A DNA stretch of 64,000 bases from Fodinibacter sp038258215 (GCA_038258215.1 JBBSQC010000012.1:1-64000); one strand, 5' to 3'. Positions 32,746 to 41,878 are shown, numbered from the stretch's first letter. Numbers and translations: made by a program. Notes: generated from the sequence alone by a model not told the origin.

Positions 32746-33144
32746 TCAGCCGGACGGCGGCTGCACGGCGATGTGCGCCGCGAGGATCCGCCATCCTGCC
32801 TCATCGTCGTGTATCCACGTCCGCGTATACCGCAGCCGAGCCGACATTGGTTCCCCACCGAAACTCCCGGCGACGGTTGCCGTGAAGAACGTGACACCGG
32901 TCGTGCCGACGACAAGCACTTCGAGGTCCTCCTCGACCAGCTCGGTGATGACCGAGAAGCCAGCGCGGTACCCGGCCAGATCGTCGCTCTTGGTGTGCCG
33001 TGCCCCGTCGGGTCCGATCGCAACCAGCCGCTCGTCAAGCAACACATCGAGCGCTGTGACGTCACCAGCGAGCTGAGCCGCGTGGAGCGCCCGTTCCGCG
33101 ACGAGAAGGGTTGCCCGGGATGAGGTCGTGGTCACCCTCGACAT
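32746..33144 (-). CDS. SnoaL/NTF2-like (DUF4440) protein
   Basis: 132 residues from ATG 33144 (MSRVTTTSSRATLLVAERAL); GTG 33135 is an alternative. The cone-shaped NTF2-like fold is indicated by HAAQLAGDVTALDVLLDERL, then AIGPDGARHTKSDDLAGYRA, TFFTATVAGSFGGEPMSARL and YTRTWIHDDEAGWRILAAHI. The group includes small binding or isomerase proteins with no common reaction. The codons just upstream read as a transposase tail in the same frame, so the promoter and first codons may have been replaced by an insertion. Confidence 0.72.
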   Translation of the reverse strand: MSRVTTTSSRATLLVAERALHAAQLAGDVTALDVLLDERLVAIGPDGARHTKSDDLAGYRAGFSVITELVEEDLEVLVVGTTGVTFFTATVAGSFGGEPMSARLRYTRTWIHDDEAGWRILAAHIAVQPPSG

Positions 33145-33154
33145 CCTCGTCCAT

Positions 33155-33273
33155 CCAGGGCGCGTATCCCAAGGCGGCGCGGTGGCCAGGCCAGCCACTG
33201 GTTGAGGGTGTTGTAGCCGCGTTCGGCGACGTCGCGCTCCTTGTGGTGCACAGTGTCCAAGGAGGGTGGGGGC
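33155..33273 (-). pseudogene. IS5-family transposase C-terminal relic
   Basis: Reading the minus strand, one frame gives PPPSLDTVHHKERDVAERGY-NTLNQW and the next frame continues GLATAPPWD. This matches the IS5-type transposase tail (pattern KER-N-V-x-ER-x-F/Y-N-x-L-K-QW-R-G-L-A-T-R-Y-D) with a one-base frameshift after QW and several changes. Upstream catalytic parts are absent. It abuts the SnoaL-like gene. Confidence 0.55.
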
Positions 33274-33638
33274 CCGGGGCCAGGCGTCCGAGGACCACGT
33301 CGAGGTCCATCGGGATCTTCGTGGCCCGAACCTCGGGGTGGAGTGCTGGCCCCGGTCATTGGGTGGGCCTCCTGTGTCGAAGCAAGCAGCATGCCCGCGC
33401 CCGAGCCGGAAGGTGGTGAGGGACCGTGGTGGTCACGTGGAGACCCGGAGGTCAGGTACCCGTCGGGTGGGCCAGGAAGCGCTCGAGCTCGCGCAGGCGG
33501 ATCGGCCACGCGGGCTCGTCCCGTGTGAGCAGGTGGTTCCCGCTTGGGCGTGCTGTCGGCTGTGCGGGATGAGCCGTGCGAGCCCCTCGGCGCCATCGTC
33601 GAAGGCATCACTTCTCTGGCGGGCGTGACACCAACCGG
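33274..33638. other. 365 bp region right of the IS5 relic
   Basis: No intact gene seen. It may hold further decayed element sequence, but no frame gives recognisable transposase motifs. Confidence 0.4.
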
Positions 33639-35228
33639 CTAGGCGGCATTGTCGCGGCGTGATCCGGGTGTGGTGGTGTGGGTGCGGCCGTCGGGGGCGG
33701 TCCAGGTGCAGGCGCCGTCGGGGGTCATGCTCACTGACCAGCCGGCGTGGTGCTTGAACCCATGGTGGGCGGGGCACAGCGCGTTGAGGTTGGCCTCTTC
33801 GGTCTCCCCGGTAGGGAAAGCCACCACGTGGTCGAGGTGGCAGCGCGTCGCCGGCACACTGCACCCGGGAAACCGGCAGTGCACGTCGCGGGACCTGACT
33901 CTGGCGGCGAGTGCCTTGCCGGGTCGGTAGGTGCGCCGTCGTTCGAGCGACCCGTCGGCTGCGCCGGGGTCCTCGCGGCGGACCCGGACCCGGGTGTCGG
34001 CATCGGCCAGGAGGGCGATGACCTGCTCGGGCAGGATCGACGCCGCCCCGGGGGCCTGGACGGTGCCGGGGATGAACCACACCCTTGCCCCGTGTTGGGT
34101 GAGGAACGGGTTGGACTCGATCTCCAACCACCCACCGAGGCTCTGGCCGAGCTCGCGCTCGAGCTGACCGGCGGCGAGCGTTTCGGTGGTGTTCTGGCCG
34201 AGGATCAGGTCGACAACCACCCGACTGGGGCCGGCGCGTGGGCCGCCGACGAGCTCCTCGGCCGCCATTCGCGGGTTGGGGCGGGTCACGAGGGGCGCGC
34301 TCCCCGCGTCGACCGGGACGACGAGCTCGACGACGGTCTCCACGGTGGCGCTCCCCATCACCAGGTCACCCAGAGCGTCCACGCGGGCCGCACCCACGCT
34401 TCGTGTCGCTCGGGCGTCACCGTGCGCACGGGTGTGGGCGTCGGCGGTGAGGTACTCCTGGGCCAACGCGTCCACGGCGGCGAACACCCGCGCGGACAAC
34501 TCGTCGGGGATGTCCGCGGTCCACCGCATCAGCCCCACCGACTCACCAGGAGCCACCGACAACGACCTGCGTGTCAACGCCCGACGGACCGCGACCGCGG
34601 CGCCGTCAGGGTCCGCCTTCAGCGCGGCGCGGCGGGCGCGCTCCACCAGACGCGGCTTGGGCAGACTCGCCACGTCCGTGGCGTAGAGCCGGGCCTCGAA
34701 CTCCGTCAGGTGCTCCACTCCCACACCCTGCGACGCGACCACCACACCGTTGACCCGCCACGGCTCCAACAATCCCGCCACGGCTCGATCGTGGGTCTCG
34801 GGCAACAAGCACACCAAGCGCCGGGCCCGGGAGAGGGTCGTGCGCATCGTGCGCGGGCTGACCCGGAACTCCGGGGCGAGCATGCTCGCCGCGACCTGCT
34901 CGGGTTCCGGGAGGCCAATCGCGCCGGTGTCACCGCGCCACACCCCACCACGGGCCTCCACCCCGGCCCGCTGGGCATTCCGTGCCGCCATCAGATCAGC
35001 CGCGTGGGCGTCCATCTGGTCGGTGACGCACTCGGCGAACCGGTCCACCGCCACCGCCTGTATCCCGTGCACCCACGACGCCACCACCTGGGTCGCCACC
35101 GCGACCACCTCCGCGTGCTCCGCCGACATCCCCTCCACCGATCCTAGATCGAGCTCCGCGAGGGCGACCGCCAACACCGCCGGTGGTGCTTCGCGCACCG
35201 CCGCGACGGTGGGCAACCGATCGATCAT
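33639..35228 (-). CDS. DUF222/HNH endonuclease signature protein (13E12 family)
   Basis: 529 residues from ATG 35228 (MIDRLPTVAAVREAPPAVLA). The long helical DUF222 region occupies roughly residues 25-360 and contains the MAARNAQRAGVEARGGVW and TLSRARRLVCLLPETHDRAV segments. The C-terminal HNH motif is intact: CRFPGCSVPATRCHLDHVVA, then LNALCPAHHGFKHH, with the two zinc-type CxxC pairs and His-Asn-His core. This family is multi-copy and mobile in mycobacteria and relatives; nuclease activity is plausible but its role is not established. Confidence 0.85.
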   Translation of the reverse strand: MIDRLPTVAAVREAPPAVLAVALAELDLGSVEGMSAEHAEVVAVATQVVASWVHGIQAVAVDRFAECVTDQMDAHAADLMAARNAQRAGVEARGGVWRGDTGAIGLPEPEQVAASMLAPEFRVSPRTMRTTLSRARRLVCLLPETHDRAVAGLLEPWRVNGVVVASQGVGVEHLTEFEARLYATDVASLPKPRLVERARRAALKADPDGAAVAVRRALTRRSLSVAPGESVGLMRWTADIPDELSARVFAAVDALAQEYLTADAHTRAHGDARATRSVGAARVDALGDLVMGSATVETVVELVVPVDAGSAPLVTRPNPRMAAEELVGGPRAGPSRVVVDLILGQNTTETLAAGQLERELGQSLGGWLEIESNPFLTQHGARVWFIPGTVQAPGAASILPEQVIALLADADTRVRVRREDPGAADGSLERRRTYRPGKALAARVRSRDVHCRFPGCSVPATRCHLDHVVAFPTGETEEANLNALCPAHHGFKHHAGWSVSMTPDGACTWTAPDGRTHTTTPGSRRDNAA

Positions 35229-35345
35229 GGGACCAACAGTAGGACCCACCACTGACACTCCCAACCCCAAACCCCTTCCCCCACAACCGAACAGTGCACA
35301 GATCGGTCACGGTTCGAGCTCGGCCGGCCCGAGTCAACCCGCCCC

Positions 35346-35375
35346 TTGACAAGCAAGTGACTGCTTGCCTATTGT
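35346..35375 (+). promoter_or_regulatory. Promoter with embedded ArsR operator
   Basis: TTGACA (35346-35351) and TATTGT (35370-35375) are spaced by 18 bases. The spacer contains the inverted repeat CAAGCA-AGTGAC-TGCTTG (35350-35367). The ATG at 35384 is only 8 bases after the -10 element, so the mRNA is probably leaderless. Binding by the encoded ArsR protein would block polymerase. Confidence 0.65.
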
Positions 35376-35383
35376 CAGCTGTC

Positions 35384-35680
35384 ATGAACGGTGAGGACCT
35401 GCTCTTCCGGGCCCTGGCCGACCCGACCCGGCGGGCACTGCTCGACGCGCTGTCCGAGCGCGACGGGCAGACGCTCTTCGAGCTGTGCTCCCGCATGGCG
35501 AGCGCCCACGGCCTGACCTCGACCCGCCAGGCCATCTCGCAACACCTCGGCGTCCTCGAGGATGCCGGGCTCCTCACGAGGCGGCGCGAGGGCCGCTACA
35601 CCTTCCACGACCTCGACACCACCCCCCTCCGGCCGCTGCGAGAGCGCTGGCGGGGCCCCCACGAGAGGAACGACCCATGA
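35384..35680 (+). CDS. ArsR family transcriptional repressor
   Basis: 98 residues from ATG 35384. Winged helix: LFRALADPTRRALLDALSER, recognition helix TSTRQAISQHLGVLEDAGLL and wing TRRREGRYTFHDLDTTPL. No cysteine-pair metal site typical of ArsR/SmtB is visible, so it belongs to the metal-independent group often paired with SRPBCC or VOC genes. The stop overlaps the VOC start (ATGA). It should repress its own two-gene operon through the palindrome in its promoter. Confidence 0.9.
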   Translation: MNGEDLLFRALADPTRRALLDALSERDGQTLFELCSRMASAHGLTSTRQAISQHLGVLEDAGLLTRRREGRYTFHDLDTTPLRPLRERWRGPHERNDP

Positions 35681-36069
35681 GGATCACCCTGACGAGCATC
35701 TTCGTCGACGACCAGAGCGTCGCGCTCGACTTCTACACCCGCGTGCTCGGGTTTGAGGTCAAGACCGAGATCCCGCTCGGCGAGCACCGGTGGCTCACCG
35801 TCGTGAGCCCGCAGGACCGAGGCGGCCCCGAGCTGGTGCTCGAGCCGAAGGACCACCCGGCCGCCCGGGCCTTCACCGAGGCCCTGGTCGCTGACGGCAT
35901 TCCGCTGACCTCGTTCACCGTCGACGACGTCGACGCCGAGCACGAGCGACTCACCTCGGCGGGCGTGGTCTTCACCCAGCCTCCGCTGGCCATGGGCCCG
36001 GTCACGACCGCCGTGCTCGACGACACCTGCGGGAACCTCATCCAGCTCGTGTCCCCCGCACCGGCGTGA
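35677..36069 (+). CDS. VOC family protein (ArsR operon)
   Basis: 130 residues from ATG 35677, coupled by 4-base overlap to the ArsR gene. ITLTSIFVDDQSVALDFYTR, HRWLTVVSPQDRGGPELVLE and the ending AVLDDTCGNLIQLVSP match the glyoxalase/bleomycin-resistance fold with the His, Glu and terminal Asn-Leu-Ile-Gln pattern. These ArsR-VOC pairs are common in actinobacteria; the ligand is unknown. Likely a small-molecule binding or dioxygenase-fold enzyme. Confidence 0.88.
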   Translation: MRITLTSIFVDDQSVALDFYTRVLGFEVKTEIPLGEHRWLTVVSPQDRGGPELVLEPKDHPAARAFTEALVADGIPLTSFTVDDVDAEHERLTSAGVVFTQPPLAMGPVTTAVLDDTCGNLIQLVSPAPA

Positions 36070-36097
36070 CGGCTCTCACCCCGACCACCACTGCGCG

Positions 36098-36115
36098 ACT
36101 AAGCGTCCGCTTAGT
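36098..36115. promoter_or_regulatory. 18 bp TetR-type operator upstream of fadA
   Basis: ACTAAGCG-TC-CGCTTAGT forms 8 bp arms with a 2-base centre, 63 bases before the fadA start. Its size and symmetry fit a TetR-family fatty-acid regulator; no such gene lies in the window. Confidence 0.6.
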
Positions 36116-36178
36116 ACGGTAGGTCGCAGCAGGTCCGGAGACACCGGGCCGATCCGTGACCCACCCCTGGGAGGCCCT

Positions 36179-37390
36179 GTGCCCCGCGCGCTCCAGGACG
36201 TCGTCTTCGTCGACGGCGTCCGCACCCCGTTCGGCAAGGCCGGCGAGAAGGGCATGTACGCCCAGACCCGCGCCGACGACCTCGTCATCAAGTGCATCCG
36301 CGAGCTGGTGCGCCGTCATCCAGAGCTCCCGAAAGAGCGCATCGAGGAGGTGGCACTGGCCGCCACCACCCAGATCGGTGACCAGGGCCTGACCCTCGGC
36401 CGTCTCGCCGCCCTGCTCGCCGGACTGCCCAAGTCCACGCCCGGCTACTCCGTCGACCGCATGTGCGCCGGCGCGATGACAGCCGTCACCAACGTCGCGT
36501 CCTCGATCGGCTTCGGCGCCATCGACGTCGCCATCGCCGGCGGGGTCGAGCACATGGGGCGCCACCCGATGGGCGAGGGCCTGGACGCCAACCCGCGGAT
36601 CATCTCCGAGCGCATCGTCGACGAGTCCGCCCTGGTGATGGGCAAGACCGCGGAGAACCTCCACGACCGCTTCCCACACCTCACCAAGGAACGCTGCGAC
36701 GCGTATGCCGTGGCGAGCCAGCAGAAGCTGGCCGCCGCCTACGAAGCGGGTGTCGTGCAGCCGGGACTCGTGCCGGTCGCTACCCGCCACGTCGAGAAGG
36801 GCTGGGGCCTCGCGACCGCCGACGAGCCGCCCCGCCCGGGGACGACGATGGAGGAGCTCGCTGCCCTCAAGACCCCGTTCCGTCCGCACGGCAACGTGAC
36901 CGCCGGCAACGCCGCCGGGCTCAACGACGGAGCCACCGCCTGCATCCTCGCCTCTGGGGCCGCCGCCGCAGAGCTGGGGATGCCGGTGCGCATGCGGCTG
37001 GTGTCGTACGCCTTCGTCGGCGTCGAGCCCGAGGTCATGGGCATCGGCCCGGTGCCCGCCACCGAGAAGGCCCTGCGCCTCGCCGGTCTGGGCATCGAGG
37101 ACATCGGCCTCTTCGAGCTCAACGAGGCCTTCGCCGTGCAGGTCATCGCCTTCCTCGACCACTTCGGCATCGCCGACGACGACGAGCGCGTCAACCCCTG
37201 GGGTGGTGCCATCGCGGTCGGCCACCCCCTCGCGTCCTCCGGGGTGCGGCTGATGACCCAGCTCGCCGCTCACTTCGAGGGCCACCCCGAGGTCCGCTAC
37301 GGCGTGACCGCCATGTGCATCGGCATCGGCATGGGCGGCAGCGTCATCTGGGAGAACCCCCACCACGCCGACTACGGCAAGGAGTCCTGA
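36179..37390 (+). CDS. fadA: Acetyl-CoA acyltransferase (thiolase), beta-oxidation
   Basis: 403 residues from GTG 36179. The nucleophilic cysteine is in DRMCAGAM (about residue 96); GHPLASSGVR and MCIGIGMGGS carry the catalytic His and second Cys; LFELNEAFAVQ and NAAGLNDGAT complete the thiolase fold. It cleaves 3-ketoacyl-CoA with CoA to release acetyl-CoA. It precedes fadB by 3 bases, so the two products probably form the multifunctional beta-oxidation complex. Controlled by the palindromic operator upstream. Confidence 0.93.
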   Translation: MPRALQDVVFVDGVRTPFGKAGEKGMYAQTRADDLVIKCIRELVRRHPELPKERIEEVALAATTQIGDQGLTLGRLAALLAGLPKSTPGYSVDRMCAGAMTAVTNVASSIGFGAIDVAIAGGVEHMGRHPMGEGLDANPRIISERIVDESALVMGKTAENLHDRFPHLTKERCDAYAVASQQKLAAAYEAGVVQPGLVPVATRHVEKGWGLATADEPPRPGTTMEELAALKTPFRPHGNVTAGNAAGLNDGATACILASGAAAAELGMPVRMRLVSYAFVGVEPEVMGIGPVPATEKALRLAGLGIEDIGLFELNEAFAVQVIAFLDHFGIADDDERVNPWGGAIAVGHPLASSGVRLMTQLAAHFEGHPEVRYGVTAMCIGIGMGGSVIWENPHHADYGKES

Positions 37391-37393
37391 GCC

Positions 37394-39520
37394 ATGACGA
37401 CGACCACCGCACCCGCCACGCCGCAGCTGCCCGCCGAGGTCGTGACGCACACCCCGGTGCGCGACATCGCCCTTCCCGGTGGGGCCGGGACCCTGGCGCT
37501 GATCACCCTCGACAACGGGCTGGACCACACCCGCCCCAACACCTTCGGCCCGGAGGGCATTGCGAGCCTCCAGGCCGCCGTGGATGCCGTGCACACCCGG
37601 GCCGAAGCGGGCGAGATCCAGGCCGTCGGCATCACCGGCAAGCCGTTCATCTTCGCCGTGGGCGCCGACCTCTCCGGGGTCCCCTACGTCACCGCCCGCG
37701 ACCAGGCGACCGGGATCGCCCGGGCCGGCCACGCGGCATTCGGCGCGATCATGGACCTGCCGGTGCCGACGTTCGCGTTCGTCAACGGTGCGGCCATGGG
37801 CGGTGGGGTCGAGATCGCCCTCGCGTGCGACAACCGCACCATCTCGGCCGGGGTTCCCGCATTCGCCCTGCCCGAGGCGTTCCTCGGCCTGGTGCCCGGC
37901 TGGGGGGGCTGCTATCTCCTGCCCAACCTCATCGGGGCCGAGGCCGCCCTGAAGGTCATCATCGCAAACCCCCTCTCGCAGAACCGCATGCTCAAGGCCA
38001 AGGAGGTCGCGGGCCTCGGGATCGCCGACGTGCTGCTCGAGCCCGCCGACTTCCTGGAGGACTCCCTGCGCTGGGCCGCCGGGGTGCTCGGGGGCGGAGT
38101 CACCGTGGAGCGCGCCGAGGTCGACCGGGACGAGGCGAGCTGGGATGCCGCGTGCGACGACGCCCGCGCGGTGGTCATCGCCAAGACCGGTGGTCGGTCC
38201 CCAGGGCCACTCCGCGCCGTCGAGCTCGTGCGCGCCGCCCGCACCGCGACCCGCGAGGACGCCTTCGCCGCCGAGGACGACGCCCTTGGTGACCTCATCA
38301 TGGGCGACGAGCTGCGCGCCGGTCTCTACGCCTTCGACCTGGTGCAGAAGCGCGCCAAGCGCCCCGCGGGTGCTCCGGACAAGTCCCTGGCCCGGCCCGT
38401 CACCAAGGTTGGCATCGTCGGCGCGGGCCTGATGGCCAGCCAGCTCGCCCTCCTGTTCGCCCGCAGGCTCGGGGTGCCCGTCGTGATGACCGACCTCGAC
38501 GAGGAGCGCGTCACCAAGGGCGTCGGGTGGGTGCACGGTGAGGTCGACGGGCTGCTGGCCAAGCGCCGCGTCTCCCCCGACCAGGCCTCCTTCCTCAAGG
38601 GCCTGGTCACCGGGTCCACGTCCAAGCTCGGCTTCGCCGACGCAGACTTCGTCATCGAGGCGGTGTTCGAGGAGATGTCGGTCAAGGCGCAGGTCTTCGC
38701 CGAGGTCGAGGCCGTCGTGTCGCCCGAGTGCGTGCTCGCCACCAACACGTCCTCGCTGTCGGTCACCGAGATGGCCAGCGGGCTGGCCCACCCCGAGCGG
38801 GTGGTCGGCTTCCACTTCTTCAACCCCGTGGCCGTCATGCCCCTCCTCGAGGTCATTCCCGGCGAGCAGACCGACGAGGCAGCGCTGGCAACGGCATTCG
38901 CCACCGGTCGCACGCTGGGCAAGACCACCATCAGGGTCAAGGACTCGGCCTCGTTCGTCGTGAACCGCCTCCTCGGCCGCTTCATGGGGGAGTTCTCACG
39001 GATCGTCGACGAGGGCACTCCCGTCGCCGTCGCCGACCGCGCCGTGGCCGGGCTCGCCCCCATGCCGCCGTTCGTGCTCCTCGGGCTCGTCGGCCCGGCC
39101 ATCGCGCTGCACAACAGCGAAACCCTGCACCGTGCCTTCGGTGACCGGTTCCACGTGTCCCCGAGCCTGCGGCGCCTGGTGGAGGCCGGCAAGCGCGGCT
39201 ACTACCTCATGGAGGGTGGCCGCCCCACCCTCGACCCCGAGGTGCTCGCCATGGCCGAGCAGCCGGAGCACCCGGTGGAGCTCGCGGCGGAGCAGGCTCG
39301 CGAGCGCATCATGGGCGTGCTGGCCGAGGAGGTCGGCCTGATGATCTCCGAGGGCGTCGTCCACGCGCCGATGGACATCGACCTCGCGATGATCACCGGC
39401 GCCGGCTTCCAGTTCTGGAACGGCGGCCTCTGCCCCCTGTTGGACCGCGAGGGCCACTCCGACCGCGTGCTGGGTCGACGGTTGCTCCCGGCCGGCGTCG
39501 CGAGCGTCGCCACGAGCTGA
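37394..39520 (+). CDS. fadB: Enoyl-CoA hydratase / 3-hydroxyacyl-CoA dehydrogenase
   Basis: 708 residues. Residues 1-300 form the crotonase half with FAVGADLSG, GAAMGGGVEIALACDNRTIS (hydratase Glu in GGVE) and ALPEAFLGLVPGWGGCYLLP (second Glu in LPE). From about residue 335 the NAD-binding part starts at KVGIVGAGLMASQLALLFAR, with the dehydrogenase His in HFFNPVAVMPLLEVI and two C-terminal helical domains (NRLLGRFMGEFSRIVDEG, NGGLCPLLDREGHSD). It hydrates enoyl-CoA and oxidises the hydroxyacyl-CoA. The stop is 19 bases before that of the convergent MMPL gene. Confidence 0.93.
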   Translation: MTTTTAPATPQLPAEVVTHTPVRDIALPGGAGTLALITLDNGLDHTRPNTFGPEGIASLQAAVDAVHTRAEAGEIQAVGITGKPFIFAVGADLSGVPYVTARDQATGIARAGHAAFGAIMDLPVPTFAFVNGAAMGGGVEIALACDNRTISAGVPAFALPEAFLGLVPGWGGCYLLPNLIGAEAALKVIIANPLSQNRMLKAKEVAGLGIADVLLEPADFLEDSLRWAAGVLGGGVTVERAEVDRDEASWDAACDDARAVVIAKTGGRSPGPLRAVELVRAARTATREDAFAAEDDALGDLIMGDELRAGLYAFDLVQKRAKRPAGAPDKSLARPVTKVGIVGAGLMASQLALLFARRLGVPVVMTDLDEERVTKGVGWVHGEVDGLLAKRRVSPDQASFLKGLVTGSTSKLGFADADFVIEAVFEEMSVKAQVFAEVEAVVSPECVLATNTSSLSVTEMASGLAHPERVVGFHFFNPVAVMPLLEVIPGEQTDEAALATAFATGRTLGKTTIRVKDSASFVVNRLLGRFMGEFSRIVDEGTPVAVADRAVAGLAPMPPFVLLGLVGPAIALHNSETLHRAFGDRFHVSPSLRRLVEAGKRGYYLMEGGRPTLDPEVLAMAEQPEHPVELAAEQARERIMGVLAEEVGLMISEGVVHAPMDIDLAMITGAGFQFWNGGLCPLLDREGHSDRVLGRRLLPAGVASVATS

Positions 39521-39538
39521 CCGGAGGCCGATGGCGGG

Positions 39539-41878
39539 TCACACGTGCGCCGGGTCGACCCCTGTGGAATGGGCTGGTGCAGGACCCGCTGGTGCGCCCG
39601 GAGGTGTGGCGTCGGCCGGTGTGGCGTCCGCCGGGTTCCTGGCCGGCCATCGCGCCTTCGAGCCCAGGAGGGTCAGCAGGCAGGGCACGAGCAGGGTTCG
39701 CACCACGAAGGCGTCCAGGAGGATGCCGACCGCCATCGCGAACCCCAGCTCCCGGAACGGGGAGAGCGGGATGATCGCCAGCATCCCGAAGCTCACGGCC
39801 AAGGTGATGCCCGCGGTCGTGATCGCCGAGCTCGTCTCGGGGAAGGCCTTGATGACGGCCTCGCGGATCGGCATCCGCTGCGCCTCGTCCCACACCCGAC
39901 CGACGCCGAAGATGTTGTAGTCCGAGCCCAGCGATACGAGCAGCACCGCAGCCGCGAACGGCACGTAGAACGTAAGCCCGCCTCCCGTGTCGGGGTCCGC
40001 GAAGACGAGGTTGGTCAGGCCCAGGGAGGCGGCCAGGGCGAGCACACTGCAGCACAGGAGGAGCACGGGGGCGAGAAGTGACCGCAGGAACACGACGAGG
40101 AGCAGGAGGTTGACGACGATCGCGACGAGGGCGATCCGGTAGAGGTCGGCGCTCGTCGAGCTCACCAGGCCCTCGGCGAGCGCGGTGTCACCGGCGAAGG
40201 TGATGTCGGCCTCGGAGAGGCCGTGCCGGGCGGCGAGGGTCGGCACCTGCTCGCGGAGGTTGGCGAGGTCCCCGATGGCGGCGGCACCGAGTGGGTCGTG
40301 GGTGAAGACCACGAGCATCCGGGCGGCGTTCCCTTCGTCGGAGAGCACCACCCCGAAGGGCTGCTGGGTGAAGTTCTGGGACGGGCCCACGATGCCCGCC
40401 ACACCGGGCTCCTGCGCCAGGTCGTCCTGGAAGTCGGACAGGCCACCGAGGTTCTCCAGCAGGGCGGGGCCCTCGATGAGGATCGTCGTGGGTGAGGAGA
40501 TGCCCGGCGAGAAACCCTCCGCTGCGGCGGCCGACGCGCGCTTGACCGGGTTCTCGGGCGGGAGCGAGCTCGTGAAGCCGACCCCGAGCTCGATGCTCCG
40601 CAGCGGCAGGGCGGCGAGGAGGAGCACTGCGGTGCCGACCACCACGACCACGGCCGCCGTGCGACGTCTGGTGAGCCGCTGCATGAGCGCCCTGCTGCGC
40701 ACGTCGGCGGGCTTCCCCGGTGGGATCCGTACCCATCGGGTCGCCCACCCCGGCAGGAGTCGACCGGGCCAGAGGACCCGCGGGCCGAGGATGGCGATGA
40801 GAGCGGGGACGAGGGTGACCGACACGATGAGGCCCATGACGATGGCCAGTGTCATGGCCGGCCCCAGGCCGCGGAAGAACTCCGACCGCGCCGCGAGCAG
40901 CGCCCCCGTGCCGGCGGCCACGGTGATGCCGGCCACGGTGACGATCGGGGTGTACGTGGCGATCGCCCGCTCGACGGCGTCGGCCGGGTCCTCGCAGAGG
41001 GAGAGCTGGGCCCGCAGCGCCGTGACGTAGAAGATCGTGTAGTCCGTGACGATGCCCAGCAACAGCGCGACGAGCAACGGCTCGAGCTCGGCGGGCGCCG
41101 CGATGCCGAGGAACCCGCCGAGCAGCTCGGAGGCGTCCAGGGTCACGACGTAGGCGATCCCTGCGGCCAGCAGGGCGATCACGGGGGCCACCAGAGAGCG
41201 GAAGGCCACGCTGACCAGCACGATGATCGCCAGCACCGTGAAGAGCTCCAGCGTGTGCAGGGTCGACCCGACGATTCGTGCCTGCTCGGCGCGGGCCGGG
41301 ACCGACCCGGTGATGCCGACGACGTGGTCCTGCGGACGCGTGAGGTGCTCGGCGACATAGCGCTCCGCCGCCCGCTGCTGGCTGGCGAAGCTGCTCCCCG
41401 GGTCCATGAACAGGTTGGTGAGCACGGTGGTGTTCCGCTCCGCCATCTCGCTGCCCAGCGGGATCGCGTTGGTCAGCGGGATCGCGCCGAGCAGCGGCGG
41501 GCTGGGCGTGCTCTGGTTGACGGCCAGTGCCTCGAGCACCGACTCGGCCTGCACGAAGACCGACAGGCCGCGGGGGTCGCGCTGCACCACCGCGGTTCGG
41601 CTGGTGAGCGGGAACCCGAACAGCTCGATGGAACGGATCTCGGCCCGGATCGCGGCACTGTCCTGGGGGATGATGCTGGCCAGGTCGTTGCCACCGCTGG
41701 GCACCGCGGGGCCCCAGATCACCAGGGTCAGGAGGGCGGCCCAACAGGCCACGATCACCCAGCGCCACCGCATCGTCCAGCGGGCGTACCTCCGGGACCA
41801 CGCGGCCTCGGCCGGGCGCTCCACGGCATCCCGGCGACGCCAAGGCACCCGGCGGGGGCGCCTGTGGCGACCGGTCAT
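39539..41878 (-). CDS. MMPL/RND family transporter
   Basis: 779 residues with the RND duplication: TM1 (WRWVIVACWAALLTLVIW), a periplasmic domain, five helices ending VMGLIVSVTLVPALIAIL, then a second copy (AVVVVVGTAVLLLAALPLRS, periplasmic part, VNLLLLVVFLRSLLAPVLLL, ILLDAFVVRTLLVPCLLTLL). Conserved acidic/Tyr residues for proton coupling sit in LLLGIVTDYTIFYVTALR and LLVSLGSDYNIFGVGRV. It exports lipids or hydrophobic compounds across the membrane. The alanine/proline-rich tail (NPADATPADATPPGA) is variable. It is coupled by ATGA to the gene before it. Confidence 0.9.
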   Translation of the reverse strand: MTGRHRRPRRVPWRRRDAVERPAEAAWSRRYARWTMRWRWVIVACWAALLTLVIWGPAVPSGGNDLASIIPQDSAAIRAEIRSIELFGFPLTSRTAVVQRDPRGLSVFVQAESVLEALAVNQSTPSPPLLGAIPLTNAIPLGSEMAERNTTVLTNLFMDPGSSFASQQRAAERYVAEHLTRPQDHVVGITGSVPARAEQARIVGSTLHTLELFTVLAIIVLVSVAFRSLVAPVIALLAAGIAYVVTLDASELLGGFLGIAAPAELEPLLVALLLGIVTDYTIFYVTALRAQLSLCEDPADAVERAIATYTPIVTVAGITVAAGTGALLAARSEFFRGLGPAMTLAIVMGLIVSVTLVPALIAILGPRVLWPGRLLPGWATRWVRIPPGKPADVRSRALMQRLTRRRTAAVVVVVGTAVLLLAALPLRSIELGVGFTSSLPPENPVKRASAAAAEGFSPGISSPTTILIEGPALLENLGGLSDFQDDLAQEPGVAGIVGPSQNFTQQPFGVVLSDEGNAARMLVVFTHDPLGAAAIGDLANLREQVPTLAARHGLSEADITFAGDTALAEGLVSSTSADLYRIALVAIVVNLLLLVVFLRSLLAPVLLLCCSVLALAASLGLTNLVFADPDTGGGLTFYVPFAAAVLLVSLGSDYNIFGVGRVWDEAQRMPIREAVIKAFPETSSAITTAGITLAVSFGMLAIIPLSPFRELGFAMAVGILLDAFVVRTLLVPCLLTLLGSKARWPARNPADATPADATPPGAPAGPAPAHSTGVDPAHV

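Noticed and set aside
36038..38815. 925-residue open frame antisense to fadA/fadB
   Set aside because: GC-rich third positions of the sense genes keep the complementary frame open; the protein is low-complexity, rich in His/Gly/Val/Asp, and has no family features.
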